In this document: piece after piece, positions 1 through 6,987 of the stretch
Layout: the number at the start of each line of letters is the position of its first letter
How positions within the stretch are numbered: the first letter of the stretch is position 1
DNA from: Thiopontia sp964551545
GTDB lineage: Bacteria; Pseudomonadota; Gammaproteobacteria; GCF-002020875
DNA length: 33,192 nucleotides
Direction: 5' to 3'
Assembly (NCBI GenBank): GCA_964551545.1
Contig: CAZKCT010000019.1
Span: 1-33,192, forward strand
Made by a program: the position numbers and the translations under genes
The notes under the pieces: model-generated
Seen by the model: the letters and a program-made list of their open reading frames with translations, nothing else
Databases searched by the model: none
What the model was told of the DNA's origin: nothing

Positions 1-119
1 TCCCTAGACTTTTAAAGTCTCTAAAGGTCCGTCGAAGACTACGACGTTGATAGGCAGGGTGTGGAAGCACAGCAATGTGTGAAGCTAACCTGTACTAATT
101 AACCGTGAGGCTTGATCAT
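1..119 (+). rRNA. 23S ribosomal RNA, 3' end (partial)
   Basis: The first 119 bases match the end of bacterial 23S rRNA by eye. They include the conserved GACGACGTTGATAGGC-like segment near 40-56 and the GTACTAATxAACCGTGAGGCTT segment near 92-113, just before the mature 3' end. The 5' part lies outside the window. The 3' end is set by analogy to E. coli and is uncertain by a few bases. A 5S gene follows after about 117 bp, the usual rRNA operon order. Confidence 0.95.
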
Positions 120-169
120 ATAACACCCAAAGTATTTGGGTCGCATGTGACAATTGAAAGTAACCCACA

Positions 170-179
170 CTCTTTAACA
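170..179 (+). promoter_or_regulatory. boxA-like antitermination element in the 23S-5S spacer
   Basis: The ten bases CTCTTTAACA match the core of the boxA sequence of E. coli rRNA operons (TGCTCTTTAACA). This element recruits NusB/NusE for antitermination. It is normally found in the leader and the 16S-23S spacer, so a copy between 23S and 5S is less usual. The match is short and seen by eye only. Confidence 0.45.
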
Positions 180-236
180 TTTTTCCGAATTTGATCTTTT
201 GCAACACAATTTGTGAAGCATCCGATCATCAAAGAT

Positions 237-355
237 TGCTTAGTGACCATAGAGACCTGGTCCCACCTGATCCCATCTCGAACTCAGAAGTGAAACGGGT
301 CATCGCCGATGGTAGTGTGGGGTCTCCCCATGTGAGAGTAGGACATTGCTAGGCT
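237..355 (+). rRNA. rrf: 5S ribosomal RNA
   Basis: The central part (GGTCCCACCTGA, CGAACTCAGAAGTGAAAC, GCCGATGGTAGTGTGGGGTCTCCCC, GAGAGTAGG) is nearly identical to E. coli 5S rRNA. The ends were placed by helix I pairing: bases 238-246 pair with 346-354, including G-U pairs. The length of about 119 nt is normal. A strong terminator follows directly. Confidence 0.96.
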
Positions 356-367
356 TATATTCTAAAA

Positions 368-397
368 CCCCATTCAGTTTTCTGGATGGGGTTTTTT
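368..397 (+). terminator. Rho-independent terminator of the rRNA operon
   Basis: A 10-bp stem (368-377 with 382-391, one G-U pair) closes a TTTT loop and is followed by six T residues. It lies 12 bp after the 5S gene and ends rRNA operon transcription. Confidence 0.92.
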
Positions 398-425
398 CTT
401 GGAAGAAAATTGAGCGTTTGCCATT

Positions 426-450
426 AAAAAAGGGAGCAAATGTTCCCTTT
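426..450 (-). terminator. Rho-independent terminator downstream of pyrD (minus strand)
   Basis: On the minus strand the arm 450-441 pairs with 438-429 (10 bp, one G-U) around a two-base loop, and the 3' arm runs into a T-tract of about six residues (plus-strand A run 426-431). It is 25 bp past the pyrD stop. With the rRNA terminator it insulates the two converging units. Confidence 0.75.
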
Positions 451-474
451 CTGTTGGCGTAATTGTTTGCTGTC

Positions 475-1440
475 TCAGCAGCCGCAGGCTGGTGTGACGG
501 GGGCTGGCTGGTTGAGTTTCAGGGAGCCAATCAACTCATTCAGAGATTCCATTTTGTATTCAGACAGATAGGCCAGAATGCCCTCATTGATTGATTTGCA
601 GATCAGCGGATCATTGAATAGAGCGGTACCGATGCCAACGGTGGTGGCTCCTGCGATGAGGAATTCGATCGCATCTTCCGCAGAGTTGATTCCACCTTGA
701 CCGATGATCGGGACGTTGTGCGCTTTGCAGACTTGATAAACCAGGTGAACCATTCTTAGTGCAACGGGTTTGATCGCAGGCCCAGAAAGCCCCCCCATGT
801 TGTTACCAATGATGGGGCGGCGTTTGTGAATATCAATCGACATCCCCATCAGGGTATTGATCACTGCAAAGGCGTCGGATCCCGCCTCAATACAGCGGCG
901 TGCATTGCCTGCTATATCGGTCTGGTTGGGGGAAAGTTTGGTGATTAGCGGTTTACTGGTTGCCTTGCGACAGACTTCGACTACTCGGGCAGAGACGTCG
1001 GGGTCATTGCCAAATACTGCGCCGCCCTCTTTCACGTTGGGGCAAGAGATATTGACTTCGATCGCGTCAACGGAAGATTGATCAAATTGTGCTGCGATCT
1101 CCCCGTACTCTTCAACGCTGGATCCAGAGATGTTGGCAATGTAGCGGGTCTCATCGCTGGGTAGGGTGGGGAGAATCTCCTCGATGACGTGTTGTGCTCC
1201 TGGATTCTGTAACCCAATAGAGTTGATCATTCCGCCGGGGGTCTCGATGACGCGATGTGGGGTGTTACCCAGTCGAGGTTCGAGTGTGGTCCCCTTGAGG
1301 CAAATTGCGCCAATATCAGTATTGGAGTATCCATTCACACGCGTGTATTCTTCGCCAAAGCCGACGCATCCGGAGAGGAGTACGACCGGGGTTTGCATTT
1401 CGATACCGCAAAAGTCGATGGCAAGTGAAGGTTTGTTCAT
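475..1440 (-). CDS. pyrD: Dihydroorotate dehydrogenase, class 1B type (catalytic subunit)
   Basis: Oxidises dihydroorotate to orotate, the fourth step of pyrimidine synthesis. The protein has 321 residues from the chosen ATG, a TIM-barrel FMN enzyme. The NISCPN motif (130-135) carries Cys133, the catalytic base position of class 1 enzymes; class 2 enzymes, usual in gammaproteobacteria, have Ser and an N-terminal membrane helix, which is absent here. The late GQGGI and GAT-x-VGIGTAL segments fit FMN phosphate binding. The ORF is open 21 codons further upstream, but the start at MNKPSL fits the family and avoids overlap with trmL. Class 1B enzymes normally work with the Fe-S/FAD subunit PyrK, which is not in this window. 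The C-terminus ends in an unusual CGC. The substrate is inferred from family membership. Confidence 0.88.
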   Translation of the reverse strand: MNKPSLAIDFCGIEMQTPVVLLSGCVGFGEEYTRVNGYSNTDIGAICLKGTTLEPRLGNTPHRVIETPGGMINSIGLQNPGAQHVIEEILPTLPSDETRYIANISGSSVEEYGEIAAQFDQSSVDAIEVNISCPNVKEGGAVFGNDPDVSARVVEVCRKATSKPLITKLSPNQTDIAGNARRCIEAGSDAFAVINTLMGMSIDIHKRRPIIGNNMGGLSGPAIKPVALRMVHLVYQVCKAHNVPIIGQGGINSAEDAIEFLIAGATTVGIGTALFNDPLICKSINEGILAYLSEYKMESLNELIGSLKLNQPAPVTPACGC

Positions 1441-1469
1441 CTGGAAATTTCCGTTTATCTGGAGTGACT

Positions 1470-1931
1470 GTGCATATTGTTCTCTATGAGCCCGAGATCG
1501 CACCCAATACGGGCAACATTATACGTCTTTGTGCCAATACCGGTGCGCAACTTCACCTCATTCATCCGCTCGGATTTGAGATGGATGAGAAGCGACTACG
1601 GCGTGCGGGTCTGGATTATCGGGAGACTGTGAATGTTCAAGAATATGACTCGTTGGATGCGTGTCTTGCCTTGTTTGAGCACTCTCGGATCTTTGCGTTG
1701 ACCACCCATGGTTCTTGCGCACACTCAAAATCGAACTATCAATTGGGCGATGTGCTGCTGTTTGGTCCGGAGAGTCGGGGTCTACCCGTTGCCGTAAGGG
1801 AGTCATTTCCAGCCGAACAGCGTATTCGCATTCCGATGGTCAAAGAGAGTCGGAGTATGAATCTCTCCAATGCGGTCTCTGTTGTGCTCTACGAGGCACT
1901 ACGTCAGACAGATTGGCAAGGGATGCACTAA
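1470..1931 (+). CDS. trmL: tRNA (cytidine/uridine-2'-O-)-methyltransferase TrmL
   Basis: SPOUT-class enzyme that 2'-O-methylates position 34 of leucine tRNAs with SAM. The 153-residue product starts at HIVLYEPEIAPNTGN and keeps the trefoil-knot SAM-site segments FGPESRGLP and IPMV-x-x-SRSMNLSNAVSVV near its C-terminus. Length and motifs match E. coli TrmL. The reading frame is open well upstream, but GTG at 1470 has a GGAG five bases before it and gives the family N-terminus. It is divergent from pyrD with only 29 bp between starts, so its promoter must overlap the pyrD 5' region. Its TAA overlaps the gpsA stop on the other strand. Confidence 0.93.
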   Translation: MHIVLYEPEIAPNTGNIIRLCANTGAQLHLIHPLGFEMDEKRLRRAGLDYRETVNVQEYDSLDACLALFEHSRIFALTTHGSCAHSKSNYQLGDVLLFGPESRGLPVAVRESFPAEQRIRIPMVKESRSMNLSNAVSVVLYEALRQTDWQGMH

Positions 1932-2932
1932 TGTTCGGATTTCCGGTTCCGCTGCAGTAGGTTGCGCACCGCCTCTTGGGGGTCTTTCTGCTTGTGGAGT
2001 ACCTCCATCACTTGCTCAGTGATGGGCATCTCGATTCCCATCTGTTGCGCTAGTTGATAGACATCTCGTGCAGCATCGACCCCCTCAACCACCTGGCCAA
2101 TGGAGTGTTGTGCGCTTTCAACAGTCGCACCGCTGCCCATGGCTAGCCCCATTCTTCGGTTTCTGGACTGGTCGTCGGTACAGGTGAGTATAAGATCGCC
2201 CAAGCCACTGAGTCCCATGAAGGTCTCTTGCTGCCCCCCCAGAGCTGTTCCAAGCTTCATCAGCTCATGTAGTCCACGAGTCATCAGTGCGGCGCGGGTG
2301 TTGGCCCCAAAGCCGAGCCCATCGGCGATACCGGCAGCAATGGCGAGAATGTTTTTGGTTGCGCCGCCAATCTCGACGCCCTGGATATCGCTGCTGGTAT
2401 AGCAGCGGAAGGTCTCGCTGTGAAACAGTGAGGCAACAGATTGTGCGGTCTTGCTACTCTCTGCAGCGATGGTGACGGCTGTAGGGAGCCCCTTGGCAAC
2501 CTCGCGAGCAAATGTTGGCCCTGAGAGTAGTGCCTTGGGGTGGTTTTCTCCAAGCTCTTCCTCAATCACCTGATGAAGTGGTTTCAGGCTCCCCTTCTCG
2601 ACCCCTTTGGTGGCCCAGGTGATGGTTGTCTCTTGGGACAGAAAAGGCTGAATAGACTGCAGTGTCGAGCGGAATGGTTGACTGGGGACCGCAATCAGCA
2701 CCATGTCGGCACGGCTGACTGATGCATCCAGTGCTGATTCAATGTGTAGATTCTCTGGCAGTGAGATGCCTGGCAGGTATTGCTGATTTTCTCGCCGTTC
2801 CCGAATCTGTTGCAAATGCTCTTTGCGATGCCCCCAGAGCGTGACCTGATGTTCATTCCGCGCAAGCTGGATGGCGAGTGCCGTACCCCATGAACCGGCT
2901 CCGAGTACGGTGACTTGTTGTTGGTGGCTCAT
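1928..2932 (-). CDS. gpsA: Glycerol-3-phosphate dehydrogenase [NAD(P)+]
   Basis: Reduces dihydroxyacetone phosphate to sn-glycerol-3-phosphate, the backbone for phospholipids; cytosolic. At 334 residues it has normal length. The Rossmann motif GAGSWG is at 11-16, the SGPTFAREVA segment at 138-147 and the catalytic-lysine motif GGATKN at 189-194 (Lys193). It is the last gene of the run that starts at the ArsR regulator and follows secB by 27 bp, as in E. coli (yibN-grxC-secB-gpsA). The stop codon overlaps that of convergent trmL, and no terminator hairpin was seen between them. Confidence 0.96.
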   Translation of the reverse strand: MSHQQQVTVLGAGSWGTALAIQLARNEHQVTLWGHRKEHLQQIRERRENQQYLPGISLPENLHIESALDASVSRADMVLIAVPSQPFRSTLQSIQPFLSQETTITWATKGVEKGSLKPLHQVIEEELGENHPKALLSGPTFAREVAKGLPTAVTIAAESSKTAQSVASLFHSETFRCYTSSDIQGVEIGGATKNILAIAAGIADGLGFGANTRAALMTRGLHELMKLGTALGGQQETFMGLSGLGDLILTCTDDQSRNRRMGLAMGSGATVESAQHSIGQVVEGVDAARDVYQLAQQMGIEMPITEQVMEVLHKQKDPQEAVRNLLQRNRKSEH

Positions 2933-2959
2933 GATGGCTCTGGCACAGGGGCAAGCGGT

Positions 2960-3439
2960 TTAGTGAGTGGTCTCTGAGCCAGCTTCGGCTTCGGCCTGCT
3001 GATTCTTCTGGTTCTGCATGTAGATGGCATCAAAGTTGATAGGGGCCAGCAGTAAGGGAGGGAATCCACCCTTGGTGCTGAGGTCGGAGACCGCTTCACG
3101 AGCGTAGGGGAAGAGCACGTTGGCACAGTAGGCACCAAGGAGGTGCCCCAGTGCATCCTCTTCAAACCCAGCGGCAGTGAAGATTCCAGCCTGTTCAATC
3201 TCTGTAAGGAAGGCGGTCTGCTCCTCAACGGTGATGGTTGCGGTGAGACTGAGGACCACCTCATAGACATTCTCGGCCAGCTGCTTGTGTTTAGTGCCTA
3301 CTTGAAGATTGGTCGTGGGTTCCCACTGCTTCTGAAAGATAGCAGGGGCCTGTGGAGACTCGAAAGAGACATCTTTGAGGTAGATCTTCTGAATCTCGAA
3401 AGTCTGTTCGGGGGCTTGGTCTTGCGCTTCTTCGCTCAT
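2960..3439 (-). CDS. secB: Protein-export chaperone SecB
   Basis: Tetrameric cytosolic chaperone that keeps precursors unfolded and hands them to SecA. The 159-residue protein contains the family core: FEIQKIYLKDVSFESPQAP (14-32), then QAGIF and LGAYCANVLFPYAREAVSDL, and FPPLLLAPINF-A-Y near the C-terminus, ending in an acidic, Gln-rich tail that in the family contacts SecA. It sits between trxC and gpsA with 27-28 bp gaps. Confidence 0.97.
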   Translation of the reverse strand: MSEEAQDQAPEQTFEIQKIYLKDVSFESPQAPAIFQKQWEPTTNLQVGTKHKQLAENVYEVVLSLTATITVEEQTAFLTEIEQAGIFTAAGFEEDALGHLLGAYCANVLFPYAREAVSDLSTKGGFPPLLLAPINFDAIYMQNQKNQQAEAEAGSETTH

Positions 3440-3467
3440 GGTTGGTGTCCAGGGTAAGTGTGGAGGG

Positions 3468-3902
3468 TTATCGGTATTGCTGAATCCATTGCATCAGCTG
3501 CGGGAGCTGCATGGCCCCGGCCTGACGGGCGATCTCCTGCCCGTGTTTGAAGATGGCAAGGGTAGGAATGCTTTGAATTTTGTACTGTGCGGCCAGCTGT
3601 TGGTGCTGCTCGGTGTTGACTTTGGCGAGGCGGTAGTGGGGCTGAAGTTGCTGGGCTGCCTGAGAAAAAATAGGGGCCATCATCTTGCAGGGGCCACACC
3701 AGCTGGCCCAGAAGTCGACCACAACCGGAACATCACTGTTGGTGATGTGGCGCTGGAAATTGCTGCTATTGAGCTCGATGGCCTGGCCATCAAACAGGGG
3801 TTGGCGGCACTTGCCGCACTTTCCTCCATCGCTAAGCCGCTCTGCGGGCAGTCGATTGGTGCCATCGCAGTGTGGGCAGACGATATGGATGGCATCACTC
3901 AT
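3468..3902 (-). CDS. trxC: Thioredoxin 2 (zinc-ribbon thioredoxin, TrxC)
   Basis: Disulfide reductase of the thioredoxin system. The 144-residue protein has an N-terminal zinc ribbon with Cys9, Cys12, Cys29 and Cys32, then a thioredoxin fold with the active site WCGPC (Cys69, Cys72) and the cis-proline segment SIPTLAIF. This two-part layout is diagnostic of TrxC rather than TrxA. It is inserted between grxC and secB, which are adjacent in E. coli, so the operon carries two thiol reductants. The gap to grxC is 3 bp, implying coupled expression. Confidence 0.95.
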   Translation of the reverse strand: MSDAIHIVCPHCDGTNRLPAERLSDGGKCGKCRQPLFDGQAIELNSSNFQRHITNSDVPVVVDFWASWCGPCKMMAPIFSQAAQQLQPHYRLAKVNTEQHQQLAAQYKIQSIPTLAIFKHGQEIARQAGAMQLPQLMQWIQQYR

Positions 3903-3905
3903 GCG

Positions 3906-4160
3906 CTACTGTTCCAGTAGTGGGTCCAGCTCTCCTGCTGCGTTGAGTGCGGAGAGATCATCAAAGCCGCCGACGTGGTGGTCATTGATAAAGATTTGAG
4001 GCACTGTTTTACGCTTGCTGCGCGCCTCCATCTTTTTCCATCCCTCTTGATCGCCGTCGATCATGATCTTGGTGAATTCGGCCCCTTTACGCTCCAGCAG
4101 TGCCTCAGCCATGCGGCAGTAGGGGCAGGTCTGGGTGCTGTAGATTTCAATTTTGGCCAT
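3906..4160 (-). CDS. grxC: Glutaredoxin 3
   Basis: Small glutathione-dependent oxidoreductase of 84 residues. The dithiol active site CPYC is at residues 12-15, TVPQIFI carries the cis-proline loop, and GGFDDL is the GSH-binding segment. Length and motifs match GrxC. It follows the rhodanese gene by 22 bp and precedes trxC by 3 bp, so it is probably co-transcribed with both. Confidence 0.95.
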   Translation of the reverse strand: MAKIEIYSTQTCPYCRMAEALLERKGAEFTKIMIDGDQEGWKKMEARSKRKTVPQIFINDHHVGGFDDLSALNAAGELDPLLEQ

Positions 4161-4182
4161 GTTATCAGTGCTCTTCTTGCGA

Positions 4183-4611
4183 CTACTTGTTGGAGACAGG
4201 CAGGCCAGCGCTCTTCCAGGAGAGAATCCCGCCTTTCAGGTTATAGACCTGTTCAAAACCGTTCTTTTTCAACTGAGAGCAGGCAACGCCAGAACGTGAT
4301 CCAGAGCGACAGATGGCGACTACCGGGCCGGTACGGTGTTTCTCCAGCGACTCCAATTTCCCTTTCAGCTGATTTAGAGGGATGTTGGAGGCATTTTTGA
4401 TATGGCCGTCCTTGGACAGTTCATCTTTGGTCCGAACATCGAGCAGCAGGGAGTTCTCCTCGTTGAGGATACGACAGGCTGCCTCTGGGGTGATCGACTC
4501 AAATCCACGGAGCCGGTCTCCATAGAGATTGAAGATCAACATGATCAATGTGATCAGAAATGCAGCAACCAGCTCCCAGTGGTTGAGAGAGAAGGTGTAT
4601 AGCTCTTCCAT
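4183..4611 (-). CDS. Membrane-anchored rhodanese-like sulfurtransferase (YibN-like)
   Basis: Single-domain rhodanese of 142 residues with an N-terminal transmembrane helix (about 13-30) and the catalytic domain in the cytosol. The active-site loop CRSGSRS begins at Cys101, so a persulfide-carrying cysteine is present; my recollection of E. coli YibN is that its equivalent loop is not canonical. LLLDVR (56-60) and the GGILSW segment are typical of the fold. The frame is open for 11 codons upstream, but this ATG gives the family N-terminus and leaves 14 bp to the previous gene; no good ribosome binding site is visible for either start. With the preceding DUF2892 gene it looks like a split version of E. 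coli YgaP, which fuses rhodanese and DUF2892. Sulfur donor and acceptor are unknown. Confidence 0.88.
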   Translation of the reverse strand: MEELYTFSLNHWELVAAFLITLIMLIFNLYGDRLRGFESITPEAACRILNEENSLLLDVRTKDELSKDGHIKNASNIPLNQLKGKLESLEKHRTGPVVAICRSGSRSGVACSQLKKNGFEQVYNLKGGILSWKSAGLPVSNK

Positions 4612-4625
4612 AGGTGATACTGCAG

Positions 4626-4838
4626 TTAGCTGGCGTCGCCGCAAGGCTTGCCGATGTTGAGTTTCTTGAGCAGCATCTCAGGGGGGCAGAACCCGGTGAA
4701 TGCACTCTGCAGCAGGTTGAAGCCAACAAATGCGGTCAGCCAGAGCCAGCTGATATCCATGGAGATGGTGCCGTCGAGGAATACGGAAAGCAGGATAATA
4801 GCGCCAGCCAATGCGCGCAGAATAGACTCTCTAGTCAT
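4626..4838 (-). CDS. YgaP-like inner-membrane protein (DUF2892)
   Basis: Seventy-residue protein with two predicted transmembrane helices (about 9-25 and 32-48) and the TGFCP motif (48-52) of the DUF2892 family, followed by a short tail with a second cysteine (Cys66). In E. coli YgaP this domain anchors a rhodanese in the inner membrane. Here the rhodanese is the next gene, 14 bp away. The ATG has an AAGGAA ribosome binding site at a good distance. It is the first gene after the regulator, from which it is separated by 91 bp containing a possible promoter. Confidence 0.88.
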   Translation of the reverse strand: MTRESILRALAGAIILLSVFLDGTISMDISWLWLTAFVGFNLLQSAFTGFCPPEMLLKKLNIGKPCGDAS

Positions 4839-4900
4839 GATGATTTCCTTCTGAAGTCGTTAACCAGGGCAGAGCAAAGTGCTCATGCTATTTATGTGGC

Positions 4901-4919
4901 AGGTAGTATACCTATAAAC
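4901..4919 (-). promoter_or_regulatory. Candidate promoter/operator before the DUF2892-rhodanese-thiol operon
   Basis: In the 91 bp between the regulator and DUF2892 genes, the minus strand has TATACT (4910-4905), a good -10 candidate, inside an inverted repeat AGGTA-N3-TACCT (4901-4913). Directly upstream lies GTTTATAG (plus-strand CTATAAAC at 4912-4919), which recurs at 5313-5320 in front of the regulator gene. No convincing -35 was found. An operator overlapping the -10 would suit repression by the adjacent ArsR protein; this is inference. Confidence 0.4.
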
Positions 4920-4929
4920 GACGGTACAA

Positions 4930-5271
4930 TCAGCAGCGGCAGAAGACCTCTTTCATCATGCTGATCAGGCGCAGGGTGCGGCTGTCGCCTACAGTGTAGA
5001 AGACGCGGTTGGCATCTTTGTAGGAGTCGAGAATGCCGCGGTTACGCAGGGTAGAGAGGTGCTGAGAGATATTGCTCTGGGAGGTGCCCACGGCATCAAC
5101 AATCTGCTGAACGCTGAGCTCCTTGTTGCCAATCACGCAGAGGATTTTCAGGCGTAATGGGTGAGACATCGCCTTCAGAGACTGCGAGGCACGCTCGATA
5201 TCTTTATCGTTGCCTAGTAGATTCTCTGTCTCTTCACAGCCACCGTTCTCTGGTGTTGACGCCTCGCTCAT
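4930..5271 (-). CDS. ArsR-family repressor, SqrR/BigR/YgaV persulfide-sensor type
   Basis: A 113-residue winged-helix regulator with the ArsR recognition segment TSQSNISQHLSTLRNRGIL (63-81). It carries Cys45 in LKILCVI and Cys111 near the C-terminus. The 66-residue spacing equals that of the sensing pair in SqrR (Cys41/Cys107) and BigR (Cys42/Cys108), which link through a polysulfide bridge and release DNA when sulfide or persulfide is present. The metal-binding ELCVCDL motif of ArsR/SmtB sensors is absent. Cys12 and Cys113 are extra. The next genes are the two halves of a YgaP-like rhodanese, as expected for YgaV. Ligand and targets are inferred from the cysteine pair and context. Confidence 0.85.
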   Translation of the reverse strand: MSEASTPENGGCEETENLLGNDKDIERASQSLKAMSHPLRLKILCVIGNKELSVQQIVDAVGTSQSNISQHLSTLRNRGILDSYKDANRVFYTVGDSRTLRLISMMKEVFCRC

Positions 5272-5305
5272 TATTGCGGTTCCCCTCTATCCTTGAGTTG
5301 ATTTC

Positions 5306-5336
5306 TTTACATCTATAAACAGCGACATTATATAAT
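5306..5336. promoter_or_regulatory. Divergent promoter region, arsR-type gene (-) and gpmI (+)
   Basis: The 10-bp perfect palindrome ATTATATAAT (5327-5336) contains a consensus -10 on each strand: TATAAT at 5331-5336 for gpmI and at 5332-5327 for the regulator. For the plus strand a TTTACA at 5306-5311 is a possible -35, though the spacer is 19 bp. On the minus strand TAGACA lies 15 bp upstream of the -10. The motif CTATAAAC (5313-5320) would lie near the regulator's transcription start. Spacings are imperfect. Confidence 0.5.
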
Positions 5337-5375
5337 ATTGCGATTAATGTCTACTTTGGGATGCACCTATTTCCT

Positions 5376-6926
5376 ATGAGTGCCAAGCGTGGCCCTACCT
5401 TGCTCTGTATTCTGGATGGCTGGGGATACAAGGAGTCGGCCGACTGTAACGCCATCGATGCTGCTAATACTCCAGTCTGGGACAGGCTCTGGGAGGAAAA
5501 CCCGCATGCTTTAGTCACCACACACGGGGCGGCGGTTGGCCTTCCTGCGGATCAGATGGGTAACTCTGAGGTGGGGCATCTCAATTTGGGGTCAGGCCGT
5601 GTAGTCTATCAAGAGTACACACGCATCTGTCGTTCGATTCGAACCCACTCCTTCTACGATAACCAGACGCTGGTTGATCCGATTGATGCAGCGATCAACA
5701 ATAACAAGGCGATCCATGTATTGGGGCTGCTTTCACCAGGGGGCGTCCATAGCCACGAGGAGCATATCCACTCCATCGTACGGATGGCCGCAGACCGTGG
5801 AGCAAAGAAGATCTATCTTCACGCCTTCCTTGATGGGCGTGACACCCCGCCAAAGAGTGCGACCGCCTCTCTGGAGCAGATGGAGCAGGTTTTTTCTGAG
5901 GCTGGGGTGGGCTGTTTTGCCTCGATCACAGGACGTTACTACTCGATGGACCGGGATCGTCGCTGGATGCGGATTGAGAAGTCCTACCGTGCAATGGTCG
6001 AGGGAGAGTCCGATCATCGTGCCAGCAGTGCGCTAGAGGCGCTGGAGATGGCCTATGCGCGAGGGGAGAGCGATGAGTTTGTCGATGCAACGGTCATCGC
6101 TGCTGAGGGTGAGGTGCCGACTCAGATGGAGGATGGGGATGCCATCCTCTTCATGAACTATCGGTCAGATCGCGCGCGCCAGCTCACCGAGGCGCTGATT
6201 CTGGAGGCGTTTGAAGGGTTTGAGCGTGAGCGCTGGCCCAACTTCGGCTCGGTCACCTCGTTGACTGAGTACAAAAAGGAGTATCAGATCCCCGTTGCCT
6301 TCCCGCCCGAACGATTGAACAATGTTTTTGGAGAGTACATCTCCAAGTTTGGCATGCACCAGCTGCGCATTGCAGAGACGGAGAAGTATGCCCACGTTAC
6401 CTTCTTCTTCAATGGTGGACGAGAAGAGCCATTCCCTTATGAGGATCGGTTACTGATCTGCTCTCCGGATGTGCAGACCTATGACCAGCAACCGGAGATG
6501 AGTGCCTATGAAGTCACCGCTCGCTTGGTTGATGAGATCAAGGGGGGAGATTATGACGTCATCATCTGCAACTTTGCCAACTCCGATATGGTGGGCCATA
6601 CCGGGAAGATGGAGGCAGCTGTTGAGGCGATCGAGACGCTTGACCACTGTCTGGAGAAGGTGGCGAGCGCCATTCGTGAGGTCAATGGGGATATGATCCT
6701 CACTGCAGACCACGGCAATAGTGAGACCATGTGTGACCGTGAGACCGGCCAGCCCCACACGTCGCATACCATGAATCCGGTGCCGCTGATCTATCTCGGG
6801 AACAGCATTGATGTGGAGGAGGTGATGTCGGGCTCGCTCTCTGATGTGGCCCCAACATTGCTCCATATCCTGGGGCTGGAAGTGCCGACCGAGATGACGG
6901 GACAGAGTCTGCTGAAAGCGCGCTAA
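5376..6926 (+). CDS. gpmI: Cofactor-independent phosphoglycerate mutase
   Basis: Interconverts 3- and 2-phosphoglycerate through a phosphoserine intermediate with two Mn2+ ions. From this ATG the protein has 516 residues, the family norm. CILDGWG (11-17) gives the first metal-binding aspartate, MGNSEVGH (61-68) holds catalytic Ser64, and TADHGN with HTSHTMNPVP near the C-terminus supply the remaining metal ligands. A second in-frame ATG at 5361 would add MHLFP; neither start has a clear ribosome binding site, and the downstream one gives the more usual N-terminus. It stands alone between the divergent regulator and the convergent tat genes. Confidence 0.96.
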   Translation: MSAKRGPTLLCILDGWGYKESADCNAIDAANTPVWDRLWEENPHALVTTHGAAVGLPADQMGNSEVGHLNLGSGRVVYQEYTRICRSIRTHSFYDNQTLVDPIDAAINNNKAIHVLGLLSPGGVHSHEEHIHSIVRMAADRGAKKIYLHAFLDGRDTPPKSATASLEQMEQVFSEAGVGCFASITGRYYSMDRDRRWMRIEKSYRAMVEGESDHRASSALEALEMAYARGESDEFVDATVIAAEGEVPTQMEDGDAILFMNYRSDRARQLTEALILEAFEGFERERWPNFGSVTSLTEYKKEYQIPVAFPPERLNNVFGEYISKFGMHQLRIAETEKYAHVTFFFNGGREEPFPYEDRLLICSPDVQTYDQQPEMSAYEVTARLVDEIKGGDYDVIICNFANSDMVGHTGKMEAAVEAIETLDHCLEKVASAIREVNGDMILTADHGNSETMCDRETGQPHTSHTMNPVPLIYLGNSIDVEEVMSGSLSDVAPTLLHILGLEVPTEMTGQSLLKAR

Positions 6927-6960
6927 GAAAAAAGGGAGTCATCAGACTCCCTTTTTTCTT
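6925..6960. terminator. Bidirectional terminator between gpmI and tatC
   Basis: A perfect 16-bp inverted repeat (6925-6940 and 6945-6960) around the loop ATCA, with an A-rich 5' arm and T-rich 3' arm, works as an intrinsic terminator in both directions. Its left arm begins inside the gpmI TAA (6924-6926). It ends 27 bp before the tatC stop, so it serves both converging units. Confidence 0.93.
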
Positions 6961-6987
6961 AGTTGTTTCCTGGCCATCCTGCGGCGA

